Assembly (NCBI GenBank): GCA_035995205.1
Contig: DASYKS010000035.1
Span: 1-64,000 of the forward strand
DNA: 64,000 nt
Direction of reading: 5' to 3'
From: DASYKS01 sp035995205
GTDB taxonomy: Bacteria > Acidobacteriota > Thermoanaerobaculia > Multivoradales > UBA5704
The notes under the pieces were generated by a model that did not search any database, was not told the origin of the DNA, and worked only from the letters and a program-made list of their open reading frames with translations. Of the stretch, positions 1-8,312 are shown piece by piece. A program made the translations under genes and the position numbers. Each line of letters opens with the position of its first letter. Positions within the stretch are counted from its first letter, which is position 1.

Positions 1-67
1 CGCGCGCGAACTTCTCCAGCTGCTGACTCTCCTCGGGGGAAAGCAGAATCTCCGGCGCGACTCGCAT
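1..67 (-). CDS. IS630-like transposase, N-terminal fragment at window edge
   Basis: Reading the minus strand from the ATG at 67 gives MRVAPEILLSPEESQQLEKF and then leaves the window. This opening, with LSPEE followed by QQLEKFAR, is the usual start of IS630-family DDE transposases, where it leads into a helix-turn-helix. Only 22 residues are visible, so the call rests on the N-terminal motif alone. The gene points away from the truncated ATPase at 70-774, which fits an element that landed in that ATPase gene. Confidence 0.55.
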   Translation of the reverse strand, partial: MRVAPEILLSPEESQQLEKFAR

Positions 68-69
68 CT

Positions 70-774
70 TTGAATCCTCCCATAGGAAGATACGAACGAG
101 TCACGCTTAAGGTTCAACAAATCGGGCGCACTACACTAGCAGCCCGGCTGCCGGAAGCTTCCGGCGGCCTCGAATGCGTGATCCGGATCGACGACGACGT
201 CGCGGCGCTCCTCCGTTTCCGCGACACGCCGCGCCGGGAGGGCGCGAGCTTCATTCGCCACCTCGAACCGCGCCACCGGTTCGACCGCATCCTTCTGGTC
301 TCCGGCGATCGCGAGGAGGAGGTGCGCTATCTCGCCGAGCAGGTGGGCATCCGCGAGGTCTACGCGTCCCAAACCCCGGAGCAGAAGGTGGAGATCACCC
401 GGGCCGAGACCGCCCGCGCGCCGACACTCTTCCTGGGCGACGGGATCAACGATGCGCCCGCGCTCGCGACGGCTTCGGTCGGAATCGCGTTCGGCCAGAA
501 CAGCGACGTGACCGCGGAGGCGGCGGGCGCGGTGATCCTCGACAGCTCCCTCGGGAGGGTCGACGAGCTGCTGCACATCGGCCGGCGGATGCGCTCGATC
601 GCGCTGATCAGCGCGGTCGGCGGCATGGTGCTCTCAGGGATCGGGATGGGACTCGCGGCGGCGGGCTGGCTCGCGCCGGTCGCGGGCGCGATCGCCCAGG
701 AGGCGATCGACGTCGCGGCGGTCCTGCAAGCGCTACGCGCCGCCTGGCCGCCGCGGACGCTGTCGGATTACTAA
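70..774 (+). pseudogene. C-terminal remnant of a heavy-metal P-type ATPase
   Basis: From about residue 35 the frame matches the end of a P1B-type metal-transporting ATPase. It has the SGD segment (78-80), an ASQTPEQK stretch (99-106), the hinge motif GDGINDAP (123-130) and two closing membrane helices. The phosphorylation motif DKTGT, the metal-binding CPx helix and the earlier membrane segments are all missing, since an intact protein would be about 600-800 residues. Residues 1-34 do not look like an ATPase and probably come from the inserted element. A perfect palindrome, CCGGAAGCTTCCGG, lies at 151-164. The fragment could be translated from 70 but cannot transport ions. Confidence 0.8.
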
Positions 775-3059
775 CGGTGGCTCACCACCTCGATCCCCTT
801 CTCCAGCAGCTCGTCGCGGCCCGCGAGCACCCCGGCGAGGGTACGGCCGGCCGGGACGGTGGGCCGGATCCCCACTCCGTGGTGGGGCGAGCCATCCTTC
901 TTCCGGACGTCCATCCCGGTATATCGCAGCGTGTAACCGCCGGCCACCGGGACCACGTCGAAGCCGCCGTTGGTGCCCCCGGTGGTCCCGCCCACGAGGG
1001 CGCCGAGGTGTTCGCCCTCGACGATCCCCATCAGGCTTTCGGCGTAGGAGAGGACCCGGCCTTCGATCAGGAAGGCGATGCGGCCGGTGAGCCGCGGCGC
1101 CAACGGCGTCAGGAAAAAGTACGCCGGCCGCACGTCCCAGCCCAGCCGGTCGGGCTGAGTGATGATTGGCAAGTTGAACCAGGGCGAGGTCACCGGCTTG
1201 GTGAGCAGGTGCTTGAGCGCGGCTTCCGGAGCGAGAACGGGATAGCCCCGCATGTCGAAGACCACGCCGTCGGCCGCCGCGAGCTGGTCGATGGCCCCAT
1301 TGAAATCGTCATCGTCGATCCGGGTAAGGTCGACGTAGAAGATCCCCGGCCGCACCTGGGCGATCTTCTCCGGCCGCGGCTCTTCCGGCATCCCAAAAAC
1401 GGTGAAGCTGCTGCCGACCGGCGCGGTGTAGGGGGCGGTCACGGTGCGGACCGGCCCGCCGGAGCGCGGCTGGACGGTGAGAGTCGCCGTACCGCCCGGC
1501 AGGCCGGCGGCCAACTCGTTCAGAGCTCTCCACCGGCGCCACTGCGGGGTGGCCCCCGAGGTCAGGCTTTCGATTTCGGCGAGCGCGGTCGCGGCCGGCT
1601 TGCCGTTTATGGCGAGGATTCGGTCCCCCGCCACCATGCCGTGAGTCGCGCTCTGCTCGACCGAGGTGATCACCAGCTGGTTTTCGATCAAATCCCAGGT
1701 AAAGGCAAAGCGCACCGGCAAGGTGACCGGCAGAACCCGGGCGTGGCCGTCCTCAAGCTCCACCACCAGGTGGCGCAGCGTGCGAAGGTAGGAGGCCTCG
1801 TCGGAGTCGACCGCGGCGGCGGTCAGACCGCGGCGCAGGGCGCCCGGCCAGTCGGCGCCGACCTGTTCGATATACGGGTAGAAGTGCTGGAAGACACCCC
1901 AACCCACCGCCACACCGGTGAGCCGGGTGGTACGGTCGAGGCCGCTCGGCACGAACCCGGCCGGCTTGTCCGGCGAGGGAGGAGTGGGCGGCAGGGCCGG
2001 CTGCGGGAACGTCCCTTGGTCGTTGGCCGGCAACGCCAGCGGTACCAGGGCCGAGACTCCGCCGCCGAGGTCGGCGACGATCGGCAACGCCACCGGCCGC
2101 ACCTGGGAGGCGAGCTCGGCGGCCCAATGGCCGGCGGCGGCACCCCCGACCCGTCGCACGCGGTATTCAGCCCCGAACGGCGTGTGGGTCAGCAGCCAGC
2201 CGCGGGGCGGCAGGCCGGGAACCACCTCTTCGATCCCAGGGTTGATCAGCTGGCCGGTGACGTCGAGACCGTCCGCGGAAGCCCGCACGTCGTCGAAGGT
2301 CAGCCGGCCGGTTCCCGCGAGGTCGAAGCTCAAGGTCAGAAGGTTGGCGTCGGCCGGCACCTGGGTGTCGATTTCCACCCGTCGCCAGCCGCCGCGAGAA
2401 ATCGGTTGGCTCGAGGCCGCGGAGCCGCTGCCTCCCGCCGTGGTGGCGTGGAGGTTGAGCGTCGCCGTGCCCGCCGCATCGTCGGTGAAGCGAACCGCGG
2501 CGGAGATCCGGACCCGGTGGCCCCGCAGCCGTTCGACGTCCAGGTCTTGGGCAACGGTGGCTGTCGCCCCAGCCGGAAACCGGCCGACTTCCACGCGCTC
2601 GCTCTCGTAGGAGGTGAAGGCCACATGGAGGCTGAGGCCTTCATGGCGCCAGGCGAGCCAGCGGATCGCGCCGCCGTTCGCGGTTTGGGGAGGCTCGAGG
2701 TTTGCCGGGGTCGCATGAGAGGAGAGGTGAAACGGCAGCACCTGGACGGTCGGCGCGATGCCGTCGAACAGGGAGGAGAGAGCGGCGGCGAGCTCGCCCG
2801 GGTTGCGGGCTGGCTCGACACGCTCGACGCCGGCCATCGCCAGCGCGTCCCAGTCGGCGTTGGAAAGCGCGGCGGCCTGGTCGCTGGGGTGGAAGTAGCG
2901 GACGTAGCCGATCAGGCGGGTGAGGGCGGTCAGGTTGGCAAGGCCCTGTTCCGTCACGGGGCGGGGCGGCACATCACCCGGCGCCGCAAACGCGACGACG
3001 ACGGGACTGAGCAAAAGCCATCCGAGGAGGACGGCGAGCAGGGAAAATGATTTCTTCAC
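771..3059 (-). CDS. Exported S41-family (C-terminal processing) peptidase
   Basis: This 762-residue protein starts at GTG 3059, which follows AAGGAG with good spacing; the frame is open upstream but lacks a site. It begins with a signal peptide (MKKSFSLLAVLLGWLLLSP). A long N-terminal region of unknown fold and a beta-rich segment precede a PDZ-like stretch (GDRILAINGKPAA, about residues 470-485) and the S41 core (about 560-740). The core contains VLSYAES, where the Ser matches the family nucleophile, and GGTTGGTNGG. Such proteins cut C-termini of envelope substrates. It is probably periplasmic or surface-exposed and transcribed alone. Its stop overlaps the end of the ATPase remnant on the other strand. 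Confidence 0.85.
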   Translation of the reverse strand: MKKSFSLLAVLLGWLLLSPVVVAFAAPGDVPPRPVTEQGLANLTALTRLIGYVRYFHPSDQAAALSNADWDALAMAGVERVEPARNPGELAAALSSLFDGIAPTVQVLPFHLSSHATPANLEPPQTANGGAIRWLAWRHEGLSLHVAFTSYESERVEVGRFPAGATATVAQDLDVERLRGHRVRISAAVRFTDDAAGTATLNLHATTAGGSGSAASSQPISRGGWRRVEIDTQVPADANLLTLSFDLAGTGRLTFDDVRASADGLDVTGQLINPGIEEVVPGLPPRGWLLTHTPFGAEYRVRRVGGAAAGHWAAELASQVRPVALPIVADLGGGVSALVPLALPANDQGTFPQPALPPTPPSPDKPAGFVPSGLDRTTRLTGVAVGWGVFQHFYPYIEQVGADWPGALRRGLTAAAVDSDEASYLRTLRHLVVELEDGHARVLPVTLPVRFAFTWDLIENQLVITSVEQSATHGMVAGDRILAINGKPAATALAEIESLTSGATPQWRRWRALNELAAGLPGGTATLTVQPRSGGPVRTVTAPYTAPVGSSFTVFGMPEEPRPEKIAQVRPGIFYVDLTRIDDDDFNGAIDQLAAADGVVFDMRGYPVLAPEAALKHLLTKPVTSPWFNLPIITQPDRLGWDVRPAYFFLTPLAPRLTGRIAFLIEGRVLSYAESLMGIVEGEHLGALVGGTTGGTNGGFDVVPVAGGYTLRYTGMDVRKKDGSPHHGVGIRPTVPAGRTLAGVLAGRDELLEKGIEVVSHR

Positions 3060-3266
3060 AACAGCTCCTTTGTAAAGCGCCCGGCAGATTGCAGGACGCA
3101 AGGGGTCCATTTCTAAGATCGAAACTTGGACGGCGAAGCCGACAGCGTTTGACGCTGAGGAGCGATTCAGACCGGCAGAAGGAGGTGGGTGGAGCCGCGG
3201 TGGGCGGGGATACAGTGGCCACGACCACTGTCGACTCCCCCCGACGGCGTTACGAGAAGCGGAAAG

Positions 3267-3431
3267 CTACGGGCACTGGAAAAAACTGGGGACCGTAGCG
3301 AAGCAAGCGGGATCCAGGCTTGTGGTAATCGTTCCACCTCCGCCGACGAATCCACCGTTGATCTCGGGCATTTGCCGCTGGGTCAAAGCCCGCAAAGTTT
3401 CCTTTGACAGGACGAGATGATTCTTCTTCAT
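3267..3431 (-). CDS. Putative class I lanthipeptide-like precursor peptide
   Basis: A 54-residue gene shorter than usual ORF cut-offs. The leader reads MKKNHLVLSKETLRALTQRQ and is followed by MPEINGG, which resembles the LxLxKETLRxL...GG leader of class I lanthipeptides from Bacteroidota and Acidobacteriota. The putative core after the GG at 26-27 has Thr 34, 36, 37 and 46, Ser 38 and 49, and Cys 43 and 53, the residues needed for lanthionine rings. No LanB dehydratase, LanC cyclase or dedicated exporter gene lies in the window, so it is an orphan here. The ribosome-binding site is weak (CGGGAA). A small exported cysteine-rich gene is divergent at 3675. The match is to the leader pattern only. 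Confidence 0.6.
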   Translation of the reverse strand: MKKNHLVLSKETLRALTQRQMPEINGGFVGGGGTITTSLDPACFATVPSFFQCP

Positions 3432-3674
3432 GGTTTTCGATTTCCCGAAGCGCGGCGCCGACCGTCATTGATCGCGCCGACATACTGGAGATCGGAATCC
3501 GCGGAGCAAAGGCGACAGGGCTCATGCCGGCTTCCTCTCCCGGAACGCCACGATAGACGGATCAATCCTGAATATTTTCATTTCTTGTCTCGTAATTGCA
3601 TCGCGAAAACACCGAATTAGATAGAACCGGAGCTCGGTGGATAAACCACCGATTTCCGAATCGGAGGACTCGCG

Positions 3675-3983
3675 ATGCATACGAACGTTTGGCGCCCCGC
3701 TCTGATCCTGGCCCTCTTCGCTGCGGTCGGGCTCTTCGGGAGCCACGCAGTCCGTGCGGCCGACATTCCACTCCCCGACGCTCCGGCAATTTCGACCGAG
3801 ACGCCTGCCGCACCGGCAGTCTCCGCGGACGGCTCCGACCTGTTCCTGCCGAAACCGTCCAACCTGTGTTGGGCCGACTGGTGCATCGTCGACCAGCAGT
3901 GTGAGGACTGGATCGGCCCCGGCTGGTACTGCGACAAAAGTCAGGGAGGTAACTGCGGATTGTGCGAGGAGATCCCACACTAG
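3675..3983 (+). CDS. Small exported cysteine-rich protein, function unknown
   Basis: This 102-residue protein has GGAGGA nine bases before its ATG and a clear signal peptide (about residues 1-29, ending AVRAAD). A Pro/Ala/Thr-rich linker leads to a compact C-terminal module with six cysteines in 37 residues: NLCWADWC, QQC, WYC, NC and LC. Three disulfides would suit a secreted mini-domain. I do not recognise a named family. It is divergent from the lanthipeptide-like precursor, with 243 bases between their starts and nothing else visible in that gap. It may be a secreted effector, an inhibitor or a structural protein; the sequence does not decide. Confidence 0.7.
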   Translation: MHTNVWRPALILALFAAVGLFGSHAVRAADIPLPDAPAISTETPAAPAVSADGSDLFLPKPSNLCWADWCIVDQQCEDWIGPGWYCDKSQGGNCGLCEEIPH

Positions 3984-4098
3984 CTTCCGAGCGGCGATAA
4001 GGGGGGCGCAGGCGTTGGTCGTCCTGATGCCCTCGGGCGGCCAGGCGCTCGAAGCCGGCCGCCCCGTACTCTCTCGGACTGCTAAGAATTCGCCCGCT

Positions 4099-5067
4099 TC
4101 AGAGCCCGATCTCGTCGCCGTCGGCGAGCAGCCGGAAACCGTGCGCCGCGATGTTCTTGCGCGCAGCATCGTCCTTGCCGAGCGCAAGGTTCGAGTGGTT
4201 CAGATGGGTGAAGCGGACTTCGAGCCCGCCGGCCTTCACCTTCGCACCCAGCAGGTCCATCGTGTCGGTGATCAGCGGATGACCGATCGTCGCCGGGTCG
4301 CGATCGGGTAGCTCGGCGCGGGAGTAGAACGTGCCGTCGAGCAGCGCGAGGTCGATCTTCTTATCCGCGAGCACTTCGAGCAATGGCTTTTTCCAGGCGC
4401 GCCACGAGTCGGTGTCCGGCACGTAGAGCACCGTTCGCCGCGGACCGCGGATCACGAAGGCGAAGGTGTCCGACAGCTCATCGCGGTGGGGCACCTGAAT
4501 CGGCTCGACGGAGAGCCCCGGCTCCAGCTCGAATGCCTGCCCGGGAGTGAATTCGTGGAGCACGATGTTCTTTTGCCCCACCAGCTGGCTCCACGGTCCG
4601 TTCGCGCGCAGGAAGCCGGCCATTCGCGGCGAGGCCCAAACGGGGATCTCACGGCTGGAGAGCGTCTCGAAGCCGAGCCAGGCAAGTCCGAGATAGTGGC
4701 CGATGTGGGCGTGGGTAAGCAGGATGCCGTCCACCGGCTGGCGGTCGGTGCGATCCGTCGGATGCGCGCGCCAACGATGGATCGCCTCGATCTGCGCGGG
4801 CAGATCCGGCGTGGCGTCGATCAGGTAGGTCTTGCCCGAAGCGGAGCGGATCGCGAGGCTCGCCACCTTGCGGGCGAGCTTGGGATCGCGGCGGGCGAGC
4901 TGGCAGCGATCGCACGAGCAGGCAACCTGGGGGTAGCCGCCATCCTGGGCGGTGCCTAAGGCGATGAGAGTATTTGGAGGAGGCGTCGGCGCGGGGAAGA
5001 GGACATAAGGGACGGCAAGGACGGCAAAGACGAAAGAAAAAAGCTGAGAGACGCGCGGGGGGTTCAT
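4099..5067 (-). CDS. MBL-fold metallo-hydrolase, PqqB-like
   Basis: This 322-residue protein opens with a hydrophobic N-terminal segment. It then shows LGTAQDGGYPQVACSC and CDRC, the PqqB-type start with a CxCxxC zinc site. THAHIGHYLGL supplies the metallo-beta-lactamase histidines, and later come VLYVPDTD, LLDGTF and FTHLNHSN. PqqB proteins act in pyrroloquinoline quinone biosynthesis, but no other pqq gene is nearby, so this is more likely an uncharacterised relative. Its start overlaps the stop of the upstream dehydrogenase gene by four bases (ATGA), which implies translational coupling. It is the last gene of the minus-strand run that begins at aspS. Confidence 0.8.
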   Translation of the reverse strand: MNPPRVSQLFSFVFAVLAVPYVLFPAPTPPPNTLIALGTAQDGGYPQVACSCDRCQLARRDPKLARKVASLAIRSASGKTYLIDATPDLPAQIEAIHRWRAHPTDRTDRQPVDGILLTHAHIGHYLGLAWLGFETLSSREIPVWASPRMAGFLRANGPWSQLVGQKNIVLHEFTPGQAFELEPGLSVEPIQVPHRDELSDTFAFVIRGPRRTVLYVPDTDSWRAWKKPLLEVLADKKIDLALLDGTFYSRAELPDRDPATIGHPLITDTMDLLGAKVKAGGLEVRFTHLNHSNLALGKDDAARKNIAAHGFRLLADGDEIGL

Positions 5068-6107
5068 GGCAGGAGCATGACTTTGGTGCAGCCTTCGGCG
5101 CGGCGGTCGAACAGGTCGTAGCCGTGGGGTCCTTCGGAGAGGGGCAGACGGTGGGAAATCATCCTTGCGAGGTCGCCTGCTCTTCGGGCGGCGATCGGCA
5201 GCAGCCGGTCCATGTACGCGCGGGCGGGGCAGCGGCCGGTGCGATATGTCAGATTCTTGTCGTAGAGCTGGCCCGGCGCGAGCGCGAAGGCCGGCTCGTT
5301 GTGGACGCCGAGGGCGGAGATCGCGCCGCCCGGGCGCACCAGGCTATAGGCCAACTGGAGCGCCGCCGCGGTGCCCACCGCCTCAGCTACGCCATCGACT
5401 CCCGCACCGCTCGTGGCGTCCAGAATCCACTCGACCGGGTGCGCCGAGAGCGGCACCGGCTCTCCCCCGTAGCTCTCGGCGAGCGCGAGCCGTTCGGTCA
5501 CGGTGTCGAGCGCGAACACCCGTTCGGCGCCCAGCTCCAGCGCGCCGAGGATCGCCATCAGCCCGACCGGGCCGCAGCCGACCACCGCGAGAATGGCGCC
5601 CGGCCCGGCTCCCGCCTGCTCGGCGCCGAACGCGCCGGTCGCGAGTACGTCACCCGCGAGCACCGCGATCTCGAACGGCAGCTCGTCGGGGATCGGCACC
5701 AGGGTCGAAGAGGCGAGCGGCACCCGCACCAACTCCGCCTGCGCGCCGGCTAGACCTTGGCCCTCGTGAACCCAGCCAAACAGCTCGCCGCGAACGCAGC
5801 GCGCGGTCAAGCCCCGGCGGCAAGGGAGGCACACTCCGCAGCTGGTCGAAAACGGGCTCGCCACCCGGTCGCCCGGACGTAGGCCTTGGACCTCCGCCCC
5901 CACGGCGACCACCTCTCCCGCGAGCTCGTGGCCCATCGGAGTCCCTAGATCGAGCCCCTCCTCGACGCCGCGGTAGACATGGAGATCGGAGCCGCAAACA
6001 CCCGAGGCGCGCACGGCGACGATCGCATCGCCCGGATCTAGGATCTGCGGGTCGGCGACTTCCGCACAGACGAGCCGGCGGACTCCTTCGAACAAGACGG
6101 CGCGCAT
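5064..6107 (-). CDS. Zinc-dependent medium-chain alcohol/polyol dehydrogenase
   Basis: This 347-residue protein has the full medium-chain dehydrogenase layout. Catalytic zinc ligands sit in GVCGSDLH and MGHE. The structural zinc lobe is CGVCLPCRRGLTARC with the classic Cys spacing. The Rossmann nucleotide motif is VVGCGPVGLMA, and FALDTVTERL provides the acidic residue typical of NAD preference. The substrate cannot be read from sequence; threonine-, sorbitol- and glutathione-independent formaldehyde-dehydrogenase-like relatives are possible. It is coupled to the MBL-fold gene by a four-base overlap and starts 10 bases after the roadblock gene. Confidence 0.88.
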   Translation of the reverse strand: MRAVLFEGVRRLVCAEVADPQILDPGDAIVAVRASGVCGSDLHVYRGVEEGLDLGTPMGHELAGEVVAVGAEVQGLRPGDRVASPFSTSCGVCLPCRRGLTARCVRGELFGWVHEGQGLAGAQAELVRVPLASSTLVPIPDELPFEIAVLAGDVLATGAFGAEQAGAGPGAILAVVGCGPVGLMAILGALELGAERVFALDTVTERLALAESYGGEPVPLSAHPVEWILDATSGAGVDGVAEAVGTAAALQLAYSLVRPGGAISALGVHNEPAFALAPGQLYDKNLTYRTGRCPARAYMDRLLPIAARRAGDLARMISHRLPLSEGPHGYDLFDRRAEGCTKVMLLP

Positions 6108-6117
6108 CGTGGCTTCG

Positions 6118-6480
6118 CTAGAACAGCTCGCGGACCAGCTCGGCGCCCGCCGCCACCAGGCTCTCGCGGGCGCGCGCCACCTGGCCCGGATGGCGCTGTA
6201 CGAGCGCGAGGCAATAGCCGTCCGGCAGCGGCAGGACGTGGATGTGAACCTGCCGCTTCTCGATGTGGATCAACCGGGTCTTGCCCAGGTGATTGAGCGT
6301 CATCACCTTGTCCAGATGGCGCATGTAGATGCCTAAGTAGGCGCCGATCACCTGCAGATCGTAAGACGGGGTCTCGGCGCAGGCGAGATGAACGGTCTCG
6401 CCGGTTGAATCGAGGAACAAAACGCCGATCGCGTCCTCGTGCGCGGCGAGCAGTCGAGCCAGGGTGTCTTGAAACTCCAT
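6118..6480 (-). CDS. Roadblock/LC7-domain protein
   Basis: This 120-residue single-domain protein begins with a helix (MEFQDTLARLLAAHEDAIG), continues with VLFLDSTGETVHLA and closes with paired strands and a helix, as in roadblock/LC7 proteins. Members bind and regulate small Ras-like GTPases of the MglA type or act as dimer scaffolds. No GTPase gene is visible here. It begins three bases after the HD-GYP gene stops, so the two are probably co-translated, which suggests a shared signalling role. Confidence 0.75.
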   Translation of the reverse strand: MEFQDTLARLLAAHEDAIGVLFLDSTGETVHLACAETPSYDLQVIGAYLGIYMRHLDKVMTLNHLGKTRLIHIEKRQVHIHVLPLPDGYCLALVQRHPGQVARARESLVAAGAELVRELF

Positions 6481-6483
6481 TCG

Positions 6484-8238
6484 CTAACCTCGGGCCACCA
6501 TAAGTTCGAAGGGCTGGACGGCGTCCTCCAGATCGGCCGCGCGAAGCTCGGCCGGATGGATCTCGCCGGCGTCGTAGGCGCGCAGAAACGCGGTGACCAC
6601 CTTGGCGTCGAACCGGCTGCCGGCGAGCTTGGTGATCGTATCGACCGCGAAGCTGAGATCGTAGGCCTGCTGGTAGGGCCGGTTCGTGGTCACCGCGTCG
6701 AACGTATCGGCGACCGCGACGATCCGCGCGAACAACGGGATCTGATCGCCGCGCAGACCGTCGGGATAGCCACGGCCGTTCCAGCTCTCGTGGTGCCAAC
6801 GGACGGCGGGCAAAACGTCCTTGAGCTGCTCGATCGGCGACAGGATCTCGGAGCCGATCACCGTGTGCAGCTTCATCTGATCGTACTCCTCCGGCGTGAG
6901 CACGCCCACCTTCTTCAAGATCCGGTCGTCGACGCCGATCTTGCCCACGTCGTGGAGCAGCGCGCCGATCCAGACCTTTTCGATCTGCTCGTCGGAAAAT
7001 CCGAGCCGGGAGGCGATCGCGCGGGAAAACGTCGCGACCCGTTCCGAGTGGCCGCGGGTGTAGGGGTCCTTGGCGTCGATCGCGGCGGCGAACGCCCGCA
7101 ACGAACCGATGAACAGATCGCGGTTCGCCTGCGCGGCGGCGCGCAGCTGCTCGACGAAGCTCTCCAGCTGGCCGCTCATGCGGTTGAAGTCTTCGGCCAG
7201 ATCGCCGATCTCGCGGCCGACCCCTTCGGATTCCAGGCGCCGGTCGAAATGCCCTTCGGCGATCTCGTGGGTGCGCCGAGCCAGGGTTTGGATCGGCCGG
7301 CTGGCGCGCCGGGCGGCGAAGAACGCCACACCGAGCGCTACGCCGATCAACACTAGGGTCGAAAGCAGGGTGTTCCACGCCATCTTGCGCACCATTTCGA
7401 AAGCCAGCCGCGCCGGCTTTTGCACCACCACGCCCCAACCGCTCTCGGGCACGCTGCTCACTTGCGCGAGATAATTCCGCGGCTTTCCGCCCGCGGTCGC
7501 GATGTATTCGGTGGTCAGATCGAGCGGCCGATGCTTGAAGTCGCGCAGTACGTTCGAGGCGAGCAGCGCGCGCTGGGTCTCGGGCGTGAATCCGCGCTGC
7601 CAGAGGATGTCGCCCCGCTCGTCGATCAGCGCGATCGCGCCCGCTTTCCCCGCCTCTTCGCGGTAGAGGTCGGCGGCCGGGGTGAACGCGAACAGGGCGA
7701 CCACGACCAGCCGGGGCGCTTGGGCCGGCACCGGCACCGCAAGCGCAGCGACCGGCTCTCTCTGCTCGCCGCGGACAAAGACGTAGGTCGGAGCGCGGTG
7801 GGAGAGCGACATTCGAAACGCCGTGTCGACCGCCTCGCCGCGCTCTTTGTTCAAGGAGGGCAGCAGCGCATGGCCGTCGAGATCGAGCACGCCGATCACC
7901 TGCGCTCCCGACGTGCGGGTGACGTCGCTCAAATAGGGCGCCACCCACGGCTCGCCGAGCCGTTCGAGCACGTCCTCCGGCCCGGGGGTGGCGAGCAGCA
8001 CCTGCCCGACCAGGGTCACCTGCCGGCGCGTCGCGGTGAGATCGGCTTCGACCTGGCGGGAGAGCGCGCCGACCTCGCGGATCAACACGTCGCGTTCGGC
8101 GTTTTGCAGCAGCCCGCGATTTTGCAACAGCAGCAGGCCCCCGGAGAGCACCAGGGGGAGGATGCCCGAAAGGAGCAGGACGAAGAACAGGACCGAACGC
8201 AGCGACAGGCGGCGGGAAAGGCTGCGAGAATTCTTCAT
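6484..8238 (-). CDS. Membrane HD-GYP phosphodiesterase with sensor and HAMP domains
   Basis: This 584-residue protein has an N-terminal membrane helix (about 14-36), a large extracytoplasmic sensor region of dCache type, a second helix (LLSTLVLIGVALGVAFFAA), a HAMP domain (RRASRPIQTLARRTHEIA) and a C-terminal HD-GYP domain. The HD-GYP signatures are intact: HDVGKIG, HHESWNGRGYPDGL and VAVADTFDAVTT. Such enzymes hydrolyse cyclic di-GMP, here in response to an external cue. The adjacent roadblock gene is probably its partner. The start at 8238 is preceded by a usual spacer after aroB. Confidence 0.9.
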   Translation of the reverse strand: MKNSRSLSRRLSLRSVLFFVLLLSGILPLVLSGGLLLLQNRGLLQNAERDVLIREVGALSRQVEADLTATRRQVTLVGQVLLATPGPEDVLERLGEPWVAPYLSDVTRTSGAQVIGVLDLDGHALLPSLNKERGEAVDTAFRMSLSHRAPTYVFVRGEQREPVAALAVPVPAQAPRLVVVALFAFTPAADLYREEAGKAGAIALIDERGDILWQRGFTPETQRALLASNVLRDFKHRPLDLTTEYIATAGGKPRNYLAQVSSVPESGWGVVVQKPARLAFEMVRKMAWNTLLSTLVLIGVALGVAFFAARRASRPIQTLARRTHEIAEGHFDRRLESEGVGREIGDLAEDFNRMSGQLESFVEQLRAAAQANRDLFIGSLRAFAAAIDAKDPYTRGHSERVATFSRAIASRLGFSDEQIEKVWIGALLHDVGKIGVDDRILKKVGVLTPEEYDQMKLHTVIGSEILSPIEQLKDVLPAVRWHHESWNGRGYPDGLRGDQIPLFARIVAVADTFDAVTTNRPYQQAYDLSFAVDTITKLAGSRFDAKVVTAFLRAYDAGEIHPAELRAADLEDAVQPFELMVARG

Positions 8239-8312
8239 GCGCGCGCTGGTGCCGGATTTTTCGTTTTAGGTTCCAAAAGCAGCATTATAGACGACTTGGC
8301 CGATGGGGACCC

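Noticed and set aside
174..3050. A 958-codon plus-strand frame at the left end
   Set aside because: It is the GC-rich antisense of the S41 peptidase; composition is Arg/Gly/Pro-rich and there is no family or ribosome-binding site.
3522..4187. A 221-codon minus-strand frame opposite the cysteine-rich gene
   Set aside because: It lacks a ribosome-binding site and family; the plus-strand gene has both a signal peptide and a good site.
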